A stretch of 64,000 bases of DNA from Pontiella sulfatireligans (lineage in GTDB: Bacteria > Verrucomicrobiota > Kiritimatiellia > Kiritimatiellales > Pontiellaceae), in the NCBI RefSeq assembly GCF_900890705.1, contig NZ_CAAHFH010000001.1:2480001-2544000 (forward strand). Direction: 5' to 3'. Numbering within the stretch: position 1 is the first letter of the stretch; each line of letters starts with the position of its first letter. The notes beneath the pieces are model-generated. The model did not search any database, was not told the origin of the DNA, and worked only from the letters and a program-made list of their open reading frames with translations. The position numbers and the translations under genes were made by a program. Below, piece by piece: positions 36,467 through 44,448 of the stretch.

Positions 36467-38919
36467 TGCAATGGAAAACAGGCAGAATGATTATGGGCAG
36501 AATAATTCCAACCCACCGAACGCAGCAGAAAAGAAATCATTCTGCCTTCAAATTATTTTGCCTATTCTCTCTGTTGTCCGTGCAGTCGTACGCCAACGAA
36601 GTGGATGCGCAGTTCAAGGCTTTGGAGTTCGACCTAACGAGAACGGCGCACTTTGAAAAGGTCGCGGATGAGACCTTCCATCCGGCGGCGCTGGTCACGA
36701 AAGCTGACGGCGATCCGCTCGATATCATCCTGCGCCGCACCAAATCGCTGCTGGATGATATTTCCAAAATGCCGGACGCGCCCGATATGATTGGCTGCGC
36801 GAATAAGCTCCAATCGTTGAACAAGCAGGCCAAAACTTCCAATGACCGGAAAGCGCTGTTCGCCGAGGTTCACGCTCTGCGCCGCGACATCGCCTTTGCC
36901 AACCCCCTGCTCAATTTCGAGAAAATTCTCTTCATCAAACGGCACCGCTCCAACTTCAGCCACATGTGCGACCAATACTACGGTGCGCACGCCCGGCCAG
37001 GCGGAGGCGTTTTTGTGCTGTCGAATCCCTTCGGCGATAATCCGCAAGCAAAGAACATTCTTCCGGAGGGCGCACTGAAAGGCGGCAGCTTCCTTTCGCC
37101 GGAACTCTCGTTTGACGGCAAGCAGGTCATGTTCGCCTACGTCGATGGAACCGGCGACCCCAAACACATCGTCCATCTTGAACACGAACGTGGACATTGG
37201 GACGAAGGCTGTTGCTACCATCTCTTTTCCGCCACCCTCGATTCAAAAGGAAACGGTTCCAATCTCAAGCAGCTGACCGACGGAACCTTCAACGACTTCG
37301 ATCCGTGCTATTTGCCCAACGGCCGCGTTGCCTTCATTTCCGAACGGCGCGGCGGCTACCTGCGCTGCGGGCGCGACTGCCCGTCGTACACCGTCCACGA
37401 CATGAAGCCCGACGGCTCCGACATCCGCATCCTCAGCCCGCACGAAAACAACGAATGGCAGCCCAGCGTCCTGCACGACGGCATGCTCGCCTACACGCGC
37501 TGGGACTATGTCGACCGCCATGGCTGCGTGGCCCATCATCCGTGGATTATGACGCCCGACGGGCGCGACTCCCGCGCCGTGCACGGCAACTTTTCCGTCA
37601 AAGCCGAACGCGCCGACATGGAGATGGACCTGCGCGCCGTCCCCGGTTCGCACAAGATTGTCGGCACCGCCGCGCCCCACCACGGGCAGGCGTACGGTTC
37701 CATCGTGATGATCGATCCCCGTACGCCGGACGACGATGCGATGGCGCCGGTCAAGCGCGTGACACCGGAAGTGGCTTTCCCCGAAAGCCAAAAGGGCAAA
37801 CAGGTCTACGGAACCCCGTGGCCCTTAAGCAATAAATACCACCTCGTGGCCTACGACGCCAAAATGCAAAAAAAGAATGGCCGGCAAGGCGACAAGTCGA
37901 ACCCGCGCGGTGAATACGGCATCTATCTCCTCGATGCTTTTGGCAACAAGGTTCTGATCTACCGCGATCACGAAATCGCCTGCCTTAGCCCTATGCCGTT
38001 GCGGGCGCGCCCCAAGCCCCCCGTCCTTCCGGAGAAGAGCGACCGCCTTGAAGACAACCCCAAAATGGAGGGCACCATGGCTGTGATGAACGTCTACGAC
38101 AGCCTCCTTCCCTGGCCGGAGGCGACCGGCATCAAGGCGCTGCGCATCTACCAAATCTATCCCAGCTCGGTGCCCTCCGGCCCGCGCCCCCACGAGACCG
38201 GCCGACGCATTGCCGAAGCCAGCGACTCGGTCAACCTGACTCGCGGCATCATCGGCACGGTGCCGGTGGAAGAGGACGGCAGCGCCTACTTTAAACTCCC
38301 CGCCTTGAAGGAAGTCTATTTCCAGGCGTTGGATGAAAACGGTCTGGCCGTGCAGTCAATGCGTTCTTCCACCTGGGTGCAGCCCGGCGAACTGCTCGTC
38401 TGCATGGGCTGCCACGAGCCCAAGAACCGCGCGCCGCTCCAATCGAAGAAAACCGCGCTGGCGCTCCAACGCGCACCGTCCGTTCCCGTGCCGGATGTGG
38501 ATGGAACCAAACCGTTCAGCTATCCTCGGCTCGTCCAGCCTGTGCTCGACCAGCATTGCGTTGCGTGCCACGCAGAAAAAGCCGGCGAAGGCGCCCCGCC
38601 GCTCGACCGCCAAATCGTTCAATCCAAGCTCGGAAAAGGAACCACCGATGTTTTCCGTTCCTACGACAGCCTCATCCACGACCATGCCTTCTGGAGCTAC
38701 GGCGACCACTATCGCACCATTCCCGGCGAGTTCGGGGCGCGTGCCTCCAAACTCTACCCCATGCTCAAAAACGGGCACCACAATATTAAGCTGTCGCCCG
38801 AGGAAATGCACCGCATCACCGTCTGGCTCGACTCCATGTCCAACTTTTACGGCGTCTACGAAAAAGAAGGCGGCATCGCCCAGCTCCGAGGCGAAATCGT
38901 TCAACCCACATTGGAATAA
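36466..38919 (+). CDS. HzsA-like secreted beta-propeller protein with two haem c sites
   Basis: 817 residues if translation begins at the ATG overlapping the upstream stop; Met codons 8 and 10 are alternatives. The signal peptide is unusual because its first 30 residues (GRIIPTHRTQQKRNHSAFKL, before FCLFSLLSVQSYA) are encoded by a palindromic interspersed repeat. Blades include FDPCYLPNGRVAFISERRGG and LAYTRWDYVDRH. The signature IIGTVPVEEDGSAYFKLP is followed by CMGCHE (Cys646-His650) and CVACHA (Cys698-His702), then ASKLYPMLKNGHHNIKLSPE, common to the family. Function unknown; a periplasmic or surface redox enzyme or electron carrier is the simplest reading. It is close in sequence to the preceding gene, so the pair arose by tandem duplication. 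Confidence 0.87.
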   Translation: MQWKTGRMIMGRIIPTHRTQQKRNHSAFKLFCLFSLLSVQSYANEVDAQFKALEFDLTRTAHFEKVADETFHPAALVTKADGDPLDIILRRTKSLLDDISKMPDAPDMIGCANKLQSLNKQAKTSNDRKALFAEVHALRRDIAFANPLLNFEKILFIKRHRSNFSHMCDQYYGAHARPGGGVFVLSNPFGDNPQAKNILPEGALKGGSFLSPELSFDGKQVMFAYVDGTGDPKHIVHLEHERGHWDEGCCYHLFSATLDSKGNGSNLKQLTDGTFNDFDPCYLPNGRVAFISERRGGYLRCGRDCPSYTVHDMKPDGSDIRILSPHENNEWQPSVLHDGMLAYTRWDYVDRHGCVAHHPWIMTPDGRDSRAVHGNFSVKAERADMEMDLRAVPGSHKIVGTAAPHHGQAYGSIVMIDPRTPDDDAMAPVKRVTPEVAFPESQKGKQVYGTPWPLSNKYHLVAYDAKMQKKNGRQGDKSNPRGEYGIYLLDAFGNKVLIYRDHEIACLSPMPLRARPKPPVLPEKSDRLEDNPKMEGTMAVMNVYDSLLPWPEATGIKALRIYQIYPSSVPSGPRPHETGRRIAEASDSVNLTRGIIGTVPVEEDGSAYFKLPALKEVYFQALDENGLAVQSMRSSTWVQPGELLVCMGCHEPKNRAPLQSKKTALALQRAPSVPVPDVDGTKPFSYPRLVQPVLDQHCVACHAEKAGEGAPPLDRQIVQSKLGKGTTDVFRSYDSLIHDHAFWSYGDHYRTIPGEFGARASKLYPMLKNGHHNIKLSPEEMHRITVWLDSMSNFYGVYEKEGGIAQLRGEIVQPTLE
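36481..36562. repeat. GGCAGAATGATT palindromic repeat, copy 1
   Basis: The left arm has two tandem units (GGCAGAATGATT, GGCAGAATAATT) and the right arm carries their reverse complements (AATCATTCTGCC, AATTATTTTGCC). A second copy with the same layout occurs at 63458-63533. This copy lies inside the start of a coding sequence and contributes to a signal peptide. Confidence 0.75.
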
Positions 38920-38920
38920 C

Positions 38921-39766
38921 ATGAAACAACTAATCCTCGCTCTACTGATTTGCGGCGGCGCTCAGGCCGAATCCATCAAGCACCGGTTTTTAGCCAAGGA
39001 CGAGTCGCGTGCGCAGCTGCACTATGTCGATCAACTTGATGCTTCCAACGATTGGACGATCAAGCTGGAGAAAGGTTGCCGCGACATCCGGTTGCTGGAA
39101 AACAACCGCGTGCTGGTCTCCTTCCCCGACGGCTATGCGGAATTCGACCTCGCCACTCAGAAGAAGGTTCATGAAGTGCACGACCCGCAGTTCAAGAAGA
39201 CCGAAACAGCCACCCGCCTGCCCAACGGCAACACAATTTTGGGGGCGAACAAAAACGGTGTGACCTGCTTCGAAGTCACGGCCGAGAGAGAGATTGTGCG
39301 ACAGATCAACTTTCCCCAGTTCAAGACCATGCGGCTAATGCGGCTCTCGCCGGAAGGCCGCTTTCTGTTTGGGGCCAACACCGACCACGTCGTCGAGGCC
39401 GACTGGAGCGGAAAGGTGCATGCCGACTTCACAGTGCCCGGCGCCAAACATATCTATTGGATCAAAAAGATGGACGGAGGCGCATTCTACCGAGTCTCGA
39501 CCGGCTACGGGAAATCGATCGTCGATGTCACACCCGGAGGCAAGATCCTGCGCACCCTCGGCGGAACGGATGAATACTTTTTCTTTTCGCGGCCCTTCGA
39601 ATTGAAAAACAGCCATACAGTCTGTTGCAACTGGACGGGCCACAAACCGAACGACAGTGAAAAGGCGCCGCAGCTGGTGGAGTTCGACCCGCAAGGCAAC
39701 GTGGTCTGGAAATGGCACGATCCCAAACGCGCCGGCACCATCCACGGCGTCATTATTCTGGACTGA
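38921..39766 (+). CDS. Secreted beta-propeller protein (PQQ/NHL-like)
   Basis: 281 residues beginning MKQLILALLICGGAQA, a signal peptide of about 16. The mature part is made of repeated four-stranded blades: CRDIRLLENNRVLVSFPDGY, TATRLPNGNTILGANKNGVT, LMRLSPEGRFLFGANTDHVV, and PQLVEFDPQGNVVWKWHDP. The NGNTILGAN and D-x-x-G-x-V-V-W-x-W patterns resemble PQQ-like or arylsulfotransferase-type propellers, but no catalytic or cofactor residues could be identified. The start is one base after the stop of the dihaem protein, so it is translated from the same mRNA and may bind it or its substrate. Confidence 0.75.
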   Translation: MKQLILALLICGGAQAESIKHRFLAKDESRAQLHYVDQLDASNDWTIKLEKGCRDIRLLENNRVLVSFPDGYAEFDLATQKKVHEVHDPQFKKTETATRLPNGNTILGANKNGVTCFEVTAEREIVRQINFPQFKTMRLMRLSPEGRFLFGANTDHVVEADWSGKVHADFTVPGAKHIYWIKKMDGGAFYRVSTGYGKSIVDVTPGGKILRTLGGTDEYFFFSRPFELKNSHTVCCNWTGHKPNDSEKAPQLVEFDPQGNVVWKWHDPKRAGTIHGVIILD

Positions 39767-39786
39767 TATGAATGACAGCAAACAAG

Positions 39787-39842
39787 CCGCTAAGGCGCAA
39801 AGAAAACAGGTTTCTAAACTTCGTGTCTTTGCGTCTTCGCGG
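39787..39842. repeat. Inverted repeat CCGCTAAGGCGCAAAGA / TCTTTGCGTCTTCGCGG
   Basis: A 56-bp hairpin-forming repeat in the 104-bp gap before the alcohol dehydrogenase gene. It belongs to a sequence type (CCGCGAAGACGCAAAGA...) that I recall seeing scattered in many environmental genomes. It could stabilise or attenuate the mRNA between the propeller and dehydrogenase genes. Confidence 0.6.
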
Positions 39843-39870
39843 TCAAAACAACTAACTGAAGGAAATAGAA

Positions 39871-41013
39871 ATGAGCTTTGACTACCACATCCCCACCAAG
39901 ATTCTATTCGGCGCAGGCAAATTGAACCAGCTGGCCGAAGAGCCCTTGCCCGGCAAGAAAGCGCTGATCGTTATGTCGAACGGCACCTCAATGCGCAAGC
40001 ACGGCTATCTCCAGCGCTTGGAAGATTTGCTGAAGCAGCAAAACATTGAATCGGTCGTCTACGACAAGATCCAGCCCAACCCCATCAAGGAACACGTGAT
40101 GGAAGGCGCGGCGGTCGCGAAAGAGAACGGCTGCGACTTTATCATCGGCCTCGGCGGAGGCTCGCCCATCGACGCCGCCAAGGGCATCGCCATTATGGCC
40201 GTCAACCCCGGCGACTACTGGGACTATATCGGCAGCGGTTCCGGCAAAGGGCTGCCCGTTGAAAACGGCGCGCTTCCGATCGTGGCGATCACCACCACCG
40301 CGGGCACCGGCACCGAGGCCGACCCGTGGCTGGTCATCACCAACGGCGAAGAAAAAATCGGCTTTGGCTGCCCGCCGCATACGTTCCCGGTCATCTCGGT
40401 GGTCGATCCGGAAATGATGTTTTCCATTCCGCCGCACCTCACTGCCTTCCAAGGCTTCGATGCCTTTTTCCATGCGGTCGAAGGCTACATTGCCAACGTT
40501 GCCACGCCGATGAGCGACCTCTATGCGCTCGAAAGCATCCGCCTGGTGGCCGAATACCTGCCGCGCGCCGTCGCCGACGGCTCCGATCTGGAGGCGCGCG
40601 AAAAGGTGGCGCTGGCCAATACGCTTTCGGGCATGGTGGAATCGACCTCCTGCTGCATTTCGGAACACTCGCTCGAACACGCCATGAGCGCCCTCCATCC
40701 CGAACTGCCGCATGGGGCCGGACTGATCCTTCTGTCCGAGGCCTATCTCTCGCACTTTGCTGAACATTTGCCGGAACGCTACGCCAAGATGGCGCAGGCG
40801 ATGGGCGGCGCTTCGTTTATCGACGAGCTGGTGGCCCTGCAGGAAAAGTGCGGCGTGCGCGGGCTGAAAATGTCGGATTACGGCATCACAGAAGACGAAC
40901 TGGAAGCCATTGCGCAAAACGCGTATGACACGATGGGTTTTCTTTTCGACTTCGACCCTGTCCAGATTATCCCCGAACAAACCGTTTCTATATTACGCGC
41001 GGCGTACAGCTAA
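39871..41013 (+). CDS. Iron-containing (group III) alcohol dehydrogenase
   Basis: 380 residues, no signal peptide, so cytoplasmic, unlike its neighbours. The NAD(P)-binding block is IIGLGGGSPIDAAKGIA (91-107). The metal site is supplied by Asp197 and His201 in GFDAFFHAVEGY, His266 in ISEHSLEHAMSA and His281 in LPHGAG. TTTAGTGTEADPW is the usual substrate-side loop. Members interconvert aldehydes/ketones and alcohols; the closest familiar types include butanol and lactaldehyde reductases, but the substrate cannot be read from sequence. AAGGAAATAGAA precedes the ATG. Placement inside the HzsA-like operon suggests it handles the small carbonyl or alcohol product of that system. Confidence 0.9.
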   Translation: MSFDYHIPTKILFGAGKLNQLAEEPLPGKKALIVMSNGTSMRKHGYLQRLEDLLKQQNIESVVYDKIQPNPIKEHVMEGAAVAKENGCDFIIGLGGGSPIDAAKGIAIMAVNPGDYWDYIGSGSGKGLPVENGALPIVAITTTAGTGTEADPWLVITNGEEKIGFGCPPHTFPVISVVDPEMMFSIPPHLTAFQGFDAFFHAVEGYIANVATPMSDLYALESIRLVAEYLPRAVADGSDLEAREKVALANTLSGMVESTSCCISEHSLEHAMSALHPELPHGAGLILLSEAYLSHFAEHLPERYAKMAQAMGGASFIDELVALQEKCGVRGLKMSDYGITEDELEAIAQNAYDTMGFLFDFDPVQIIPEQTVSILRAAYS

Positions 41014-41035
41014 GGGCTCTCAAAGGAATAATTAA

Positions 41036-44000
41036 ATGCGGTTTATCGAACTATTACTCTTAGCAACCTGCGCCTGCGCAACGGCCATTCCTCTTGAAGA
41101 CGCCGTCTGGTTCGAAAACCGCAAGCCCCAAAGCTGGCCGTGCGCCGTCGAGGAAGGGCGGCCCGACTGGAAGCCCTTCGACCTGCCGGTGCGGACCGCC
41201 CGCACGGTGTCTCTGCGCGAAGGCGAGCCCGTTGTACTCTCGACGCGCTTTGAGCATCCCCAGACCGCGTCGCAGGGGCTGGTGCTCGTGGGCGGCAATC
41301 AAGCCGAACTCGCCTGCAACGGGAAACCACTGGAACCGATCCGCGCAGATACAAGAGAGCCGCTCTACGCCCTGCCCCTTGTCAAAGGGAAAAACACGCT
41401 CAGTATCCGGTTCCAGCAACCGCAGTCCGGCCACGCGCAAATTCACCTCTCACCCGTTGAGCTCGACTATGTTCTGCCCTCCGCAAAGGGACAGCTTCAG
41501 GCGCTTTGGCGCTCCGTCGATCATTTAGCGTCCGAGCATCCGTCCTATCCTGCTCAACGGATCCGCAAAGCCATCAAGAAGCTTTCGAAACAAGTGGAAG
41601 CGCCGGACATCATGGAAAAGGTCCGCGCACTGCAGCTTGACGCGTTGGTGAAAAACAACCCCGTAATCGACTTCAACAACATTCTGCTGCGCCGCACCAA
41701 GCGCACCGACCACCCGCCCAACTGGAAAGGCAACACCGGTATCCGCAAAGACGGATACGGCAACGAAATCGCCCGGCTTTCGCTCGACGACCTCTCGCTG
41801 CAAACGGTCTACCGCCCCAAGGACGGCAGCTTTTTTACCGGTGACCTCAACCTCCGCTTCGATGCGCAAAAAATGCTCCTTTCCTCGATCTGCCCCGAAG
41901 ACCATACTTGGCAGGTATTCGAGCTCGAAACCGACGGCACCGGCCTCCGCCAAGTCACCCAGAGCGTCGGACCCGACGTCGACAACTACAACGGCATCTA
42001 TCTCCCCGACGGCAACCTCATCTTTTGCTCCACCGCCAACATGACCGGCATTCCCTGCATCGGTGGCAGCGACAACGTCGGCACGCTCTACACATGCGAC
42101 CAAGAGGGGAAAAACATCCGCCAGCTCACCTTCGAGCAGGACGCCGACTGGTATCCGTGGGTGATGGACGACGGCAAGGTGATGTATCTGCGTTGGGAGT
42201 ACACCGACAACTCGCATTATTTCACCCGCATCTTGATGACCATGAATCCCGACGGCTCGCAGCAGCGCTCAATCTACGGCTCCAACTCCTATTGGCCCAG
42301 CACGCTCTTCTATGCCAAGAACATTCCCGGCAGCAGCAGCCAGTTCACCGCCATCGTTTCCGGCCACCACGGCATCGACCGCGAAGGCGAGCTGGTGCTG
42401 TTCGATGTCCGCAACGGCGAAACCGATACCGCCGGCGTCGTGCAGCGCATCCCCGGATACGGCAAAAAAGTCGAAGGCATCGTCCGCGACAAATATGCCG
42501 TCGGCAACTGGCCGCGCTTCCTCCACCCCTATCCCCTGTCCGACACCTACTTTTTGGCCGCCGGCCGGCTTTCGCCAGCGGGCCGATGGGGCATCTACCT
42601 GCTCGACCGCTTCGACAATATCGTGTTGCTCAAGGAAGAACCCAAACTCAGCCTGTTCGAGCCCGTCCCGCTCAAACCCCGCACGCCCCCGCCCGTAATG
42701 GCCTCACGCATCCGCCCCGAAGCCGACGACGCCGTGCTCTACATCCAGGACATCTACGAAGGCCCCGGTCTCGCCGGCCTCCCGCGCGGCAGCGTCAAAC
42801 AGCTGCGCCTGCTCACCTATTCATATGCCTACCGCAGCATGGGCGGCCACAACGCCCTCACCATCGAAGGCGGCTGGGACACCAAGCGCATCCTCGGCAC
42901 GGTACCCGTTGCCGACGACGGCTCCGTCATGGTGCACGTGCCGCACAGCACCCCGATTTCCATCCAGCCGCTCGACGAAAACGGCGCCGCCCTGCAGTTG
43001 ATGCGCAGCTGGCTCGTCGCCATGCCCGGCGAATCGCTCTCGTGTGTCGGCTGCCACGAATCCGCGCGCACGTCGCCGTTGCAGCGCGCCTCCCTCGCGA
43101 TGCGTCAAGGACCGCAAAACCTAACGCCGTGGCGCAACGAAAAGCCGCACGGCTTCAGCTTCCTGCGCGAAATCCAGCCCATTCTCGACCGCAGCTGCGT
43201 CGGCTGCCACGATGGCGAAAAGGAAGACCGCCCCAACTTTCAGTCGCTCGAGCCCATCCGCGGCGGCCGCGAATTTGCCGGCTCCTACCACGCGCTCCAT
43301 CCCTTCGTCCGCCGCCCCGGAAGCGAGAGCGACTTCGCGCTGCTCACCCCGATGGACTACCACGCCTCCACCAGCGAGCTCGTCCAGTTGCTGGAACGAG
43401 GCCACCACGGCGTCGAGCTTTCTGAAGACGACTGGAAAACACTGCTCACGTGGATCGACCTCAACGTGCCCTACCACGCCACCTGGGCCTCGCTCAAAGG
43501 CGACAGCAAGGTCGATCCGATCGCCGCCCGCGCCCGCGAGCTGCGGAAGCTATACACCGGACTCGTCGACGACCCCGAATGGATGCCCGCCCCCCAAGAC
43601 CGACCCGCCTTCGTAAAATCCAAAAAGAAAGTCCGGCGCCCCAAACCGGCATTGATGAAAGGGCTGCCCTTCAACGAAGCCAAAGCCCGAAAAATGCAGG
43701 GAAAGAAAACCAGCCATACATTGAAGCTCAGCGAAAATTGCGGCATCAACCTGCGCCGCATTCCAACCGTAGAAAACGAGTCCTTCTGGATGGCCGAAGC
43801 CGAAATCACCAACGAGCAGTTCCGCCAGTTCAATGCCGGCCACAACAGCCGTTCCATCGACCAGCAATGGAAAGACCACGTCTTTGCCGGATACCATGCC
43901 GACGAACCGCAGATGCCCGCTATTCGCGTCAGCTGGAACGAGGCCATGGCCTTCTGCGAATGGCTGTCAGAAAAGACCGGACAAAAAGTGACGCTGCCCA

Positions 44001-44446
44001 CGGAAAAACAATGGGAATGGGCGTGCCGCGCCGGCAGCGCCGAGCCGTTTTTCTACGGTACCACCGGACATGAAACCTTTGCCAACCTGGCCGACGCCTC
44101 CATCGGTGACCTCGCCGTCCGCGGCATTGATCCCAAACCCGTTTCAGAAAAAAAGCGTAGCCCGCTGAACGACTTTGTGCCGCGCGATGCCTCGTTTAAC
44201 GATGGCCAGCTCACGCCCATAGGCACCAAGCTCTACGAACCGAATGCGTGGGGCCTCTACGACATGCACGGCAACGTGGCGGAATGGACCCGCTCGGACT
44301 ACGAAGGCGGACGCAAAGCCGTCCGCGGCGGCTCGTGGCGCGACCGCCCGGAACGGGCAACCGCCACTTTCCGCATCGGCTACGCCCCTTATCAAAAGGT
44401 ATTCAACGTCGGCTTCCGCGTCATCATTGAGAAACCTGAAAAATAG
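41036..44446 (+). CDS. HzsA-like dihaem protein fused to an FGE-sulfatase (SUMF1-like) domain
   Basis: 1136 residues; signal peptide 1 to about 17. Residues 20-150 form a beta-sandwich-like N-terminal extension absent from the other paralogues. A propeller follows (about 250-560; NLRFDAQKMLLSSICPEDHT, VMYLRWEYTDNS). The signature is ILGTVPVADDGSVMVHVP, then CVGCHE (Cys670-His674) and CVGCHD (Cys721-His725). A linker rich in Lys and Pro (about 860-890) leads to a formylglycine-generating-enzyme-type domain (900-1136): FWMAEAEITNEQFRQFN, MPAIRVSWNEAMAFCEWLSE, LPTEKQWEWACRAG, YDMHGNVAEWTRSDYEGGR and AVRGGSWRDRPERATATFRI. The two copper-binding cysteines of true FGE, expected around the RGGSW block, are missing, so it is probably a binding or structural module. 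AAAGGAATAATTAA precedes the ATG. Its stop is two bases from the convergent mraY stop. Confidence 0.88.
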   Translation: MRFIELLLLATCACATAIPLEDAVWFENRKPQSWPCAVEEGRPDWKPFDLPVRTARTVSLREGEPVVLSTRFEHPQTASQGLVLVGGNQAELACNGKPLEPIRADTREPLYALPLVKGKNTLSIRFQQPQSGHAQIHLSPVELDYVLPSAKGQLQALWRSVDHLASEHPSYPAQRIRKAIKKLSKQVEAPDIMEKVRALQLDALVKNNPVIDFNNILLRRTKRTDHPPNWKGNTGIRKDGYGNEIARLSLDDLSLQTVYRPKDGSFFTGDLNLRFDAQKMLLSSICPEDHTWQVFELETDGTGLRQVTQSVGPDVDNYNGIYLPDGNLIFCSTANMTGIPCIGGSDNVGTLYTCDQEGKNIRQLTFEQDADWYPWVMDDGKVMYLRWEYTDNSHYFTRILMTMNPDGSQQRSIYGSNSYWPSTLFYAKNIPGSSSQFTAIVSGHHGIDREGELVLFDVRNGETDTAGVVQRIPGYGKKVEGIVRDKYAVGNWPRFLHPYPLSDTYFLAAGRLSPAGRWGIYLLDRFDNIVLLKEEPKLSLFEPVPLKPRTPPPVMASRIRPEADDAVLYIQDIYEGPGLAGLPRGSVKQLRLLTYSYAYRSMGGHNALTIEGGWDTKRILGTVPVADDGSVMVHVPHSTPISIQPLDENGAALQLMRSWLVAMPGESLSCVGCHESARTSPLQRASLAMRQGPQNLTPWRNEKPHGFSFLREIQPILDRSCVGCHDGEKEDRPNFQSLEPIRGGREFAGSYHALHPFVRRPGSESDFALLTPMDYHASTSELVQLLERGHHGVELSEDDWKTLLTWIDLNVPYHATWASLKGDSKVDPIAARARELRKLYTGLVDDPEWMPAPQDRPAFVKSKKKVRRPKPALMKGLPFNEAKARKMQGKKTSHTLKLSENCGINLRRIPTVENESFWMAEAEITNEQFRQFNAGHNSRSIDQQWKDHVFAGYHADEPQMPAIRVSWNEAMAFCEWLSEKTGQKVTLPTEKQWEWACRAGSAEPFFYGTTGHETFANLADASIGDLAVRGIDPKPVSEKKRSPLNDFVPRDASFNDGQLTPIGTKLYEPNAWGLYDMHGNVAEWTRSDYEGGRKAVRGGSWRDRPERATATFRIGYAPYQKVFNVGFRVIIEKPEK

Positions 44447-44448
44447 AG

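Noticed and set aside
41908..43425. 505-codon Arg/His-rich plus-strand frame
   Set aside because: Out-of-frame shadow inside the HzsA-FGE fusion gene; composition is not protein-like.
33990..44446. Possibility that the HzsA-like proteins form a hydrazine synthase (anammox)
   Set aside because: No HzsB/C genes, no Tyr at the expected haem ligand position as I recall it, and the neighbourhood is carbohydrate/alcohol metabolism.
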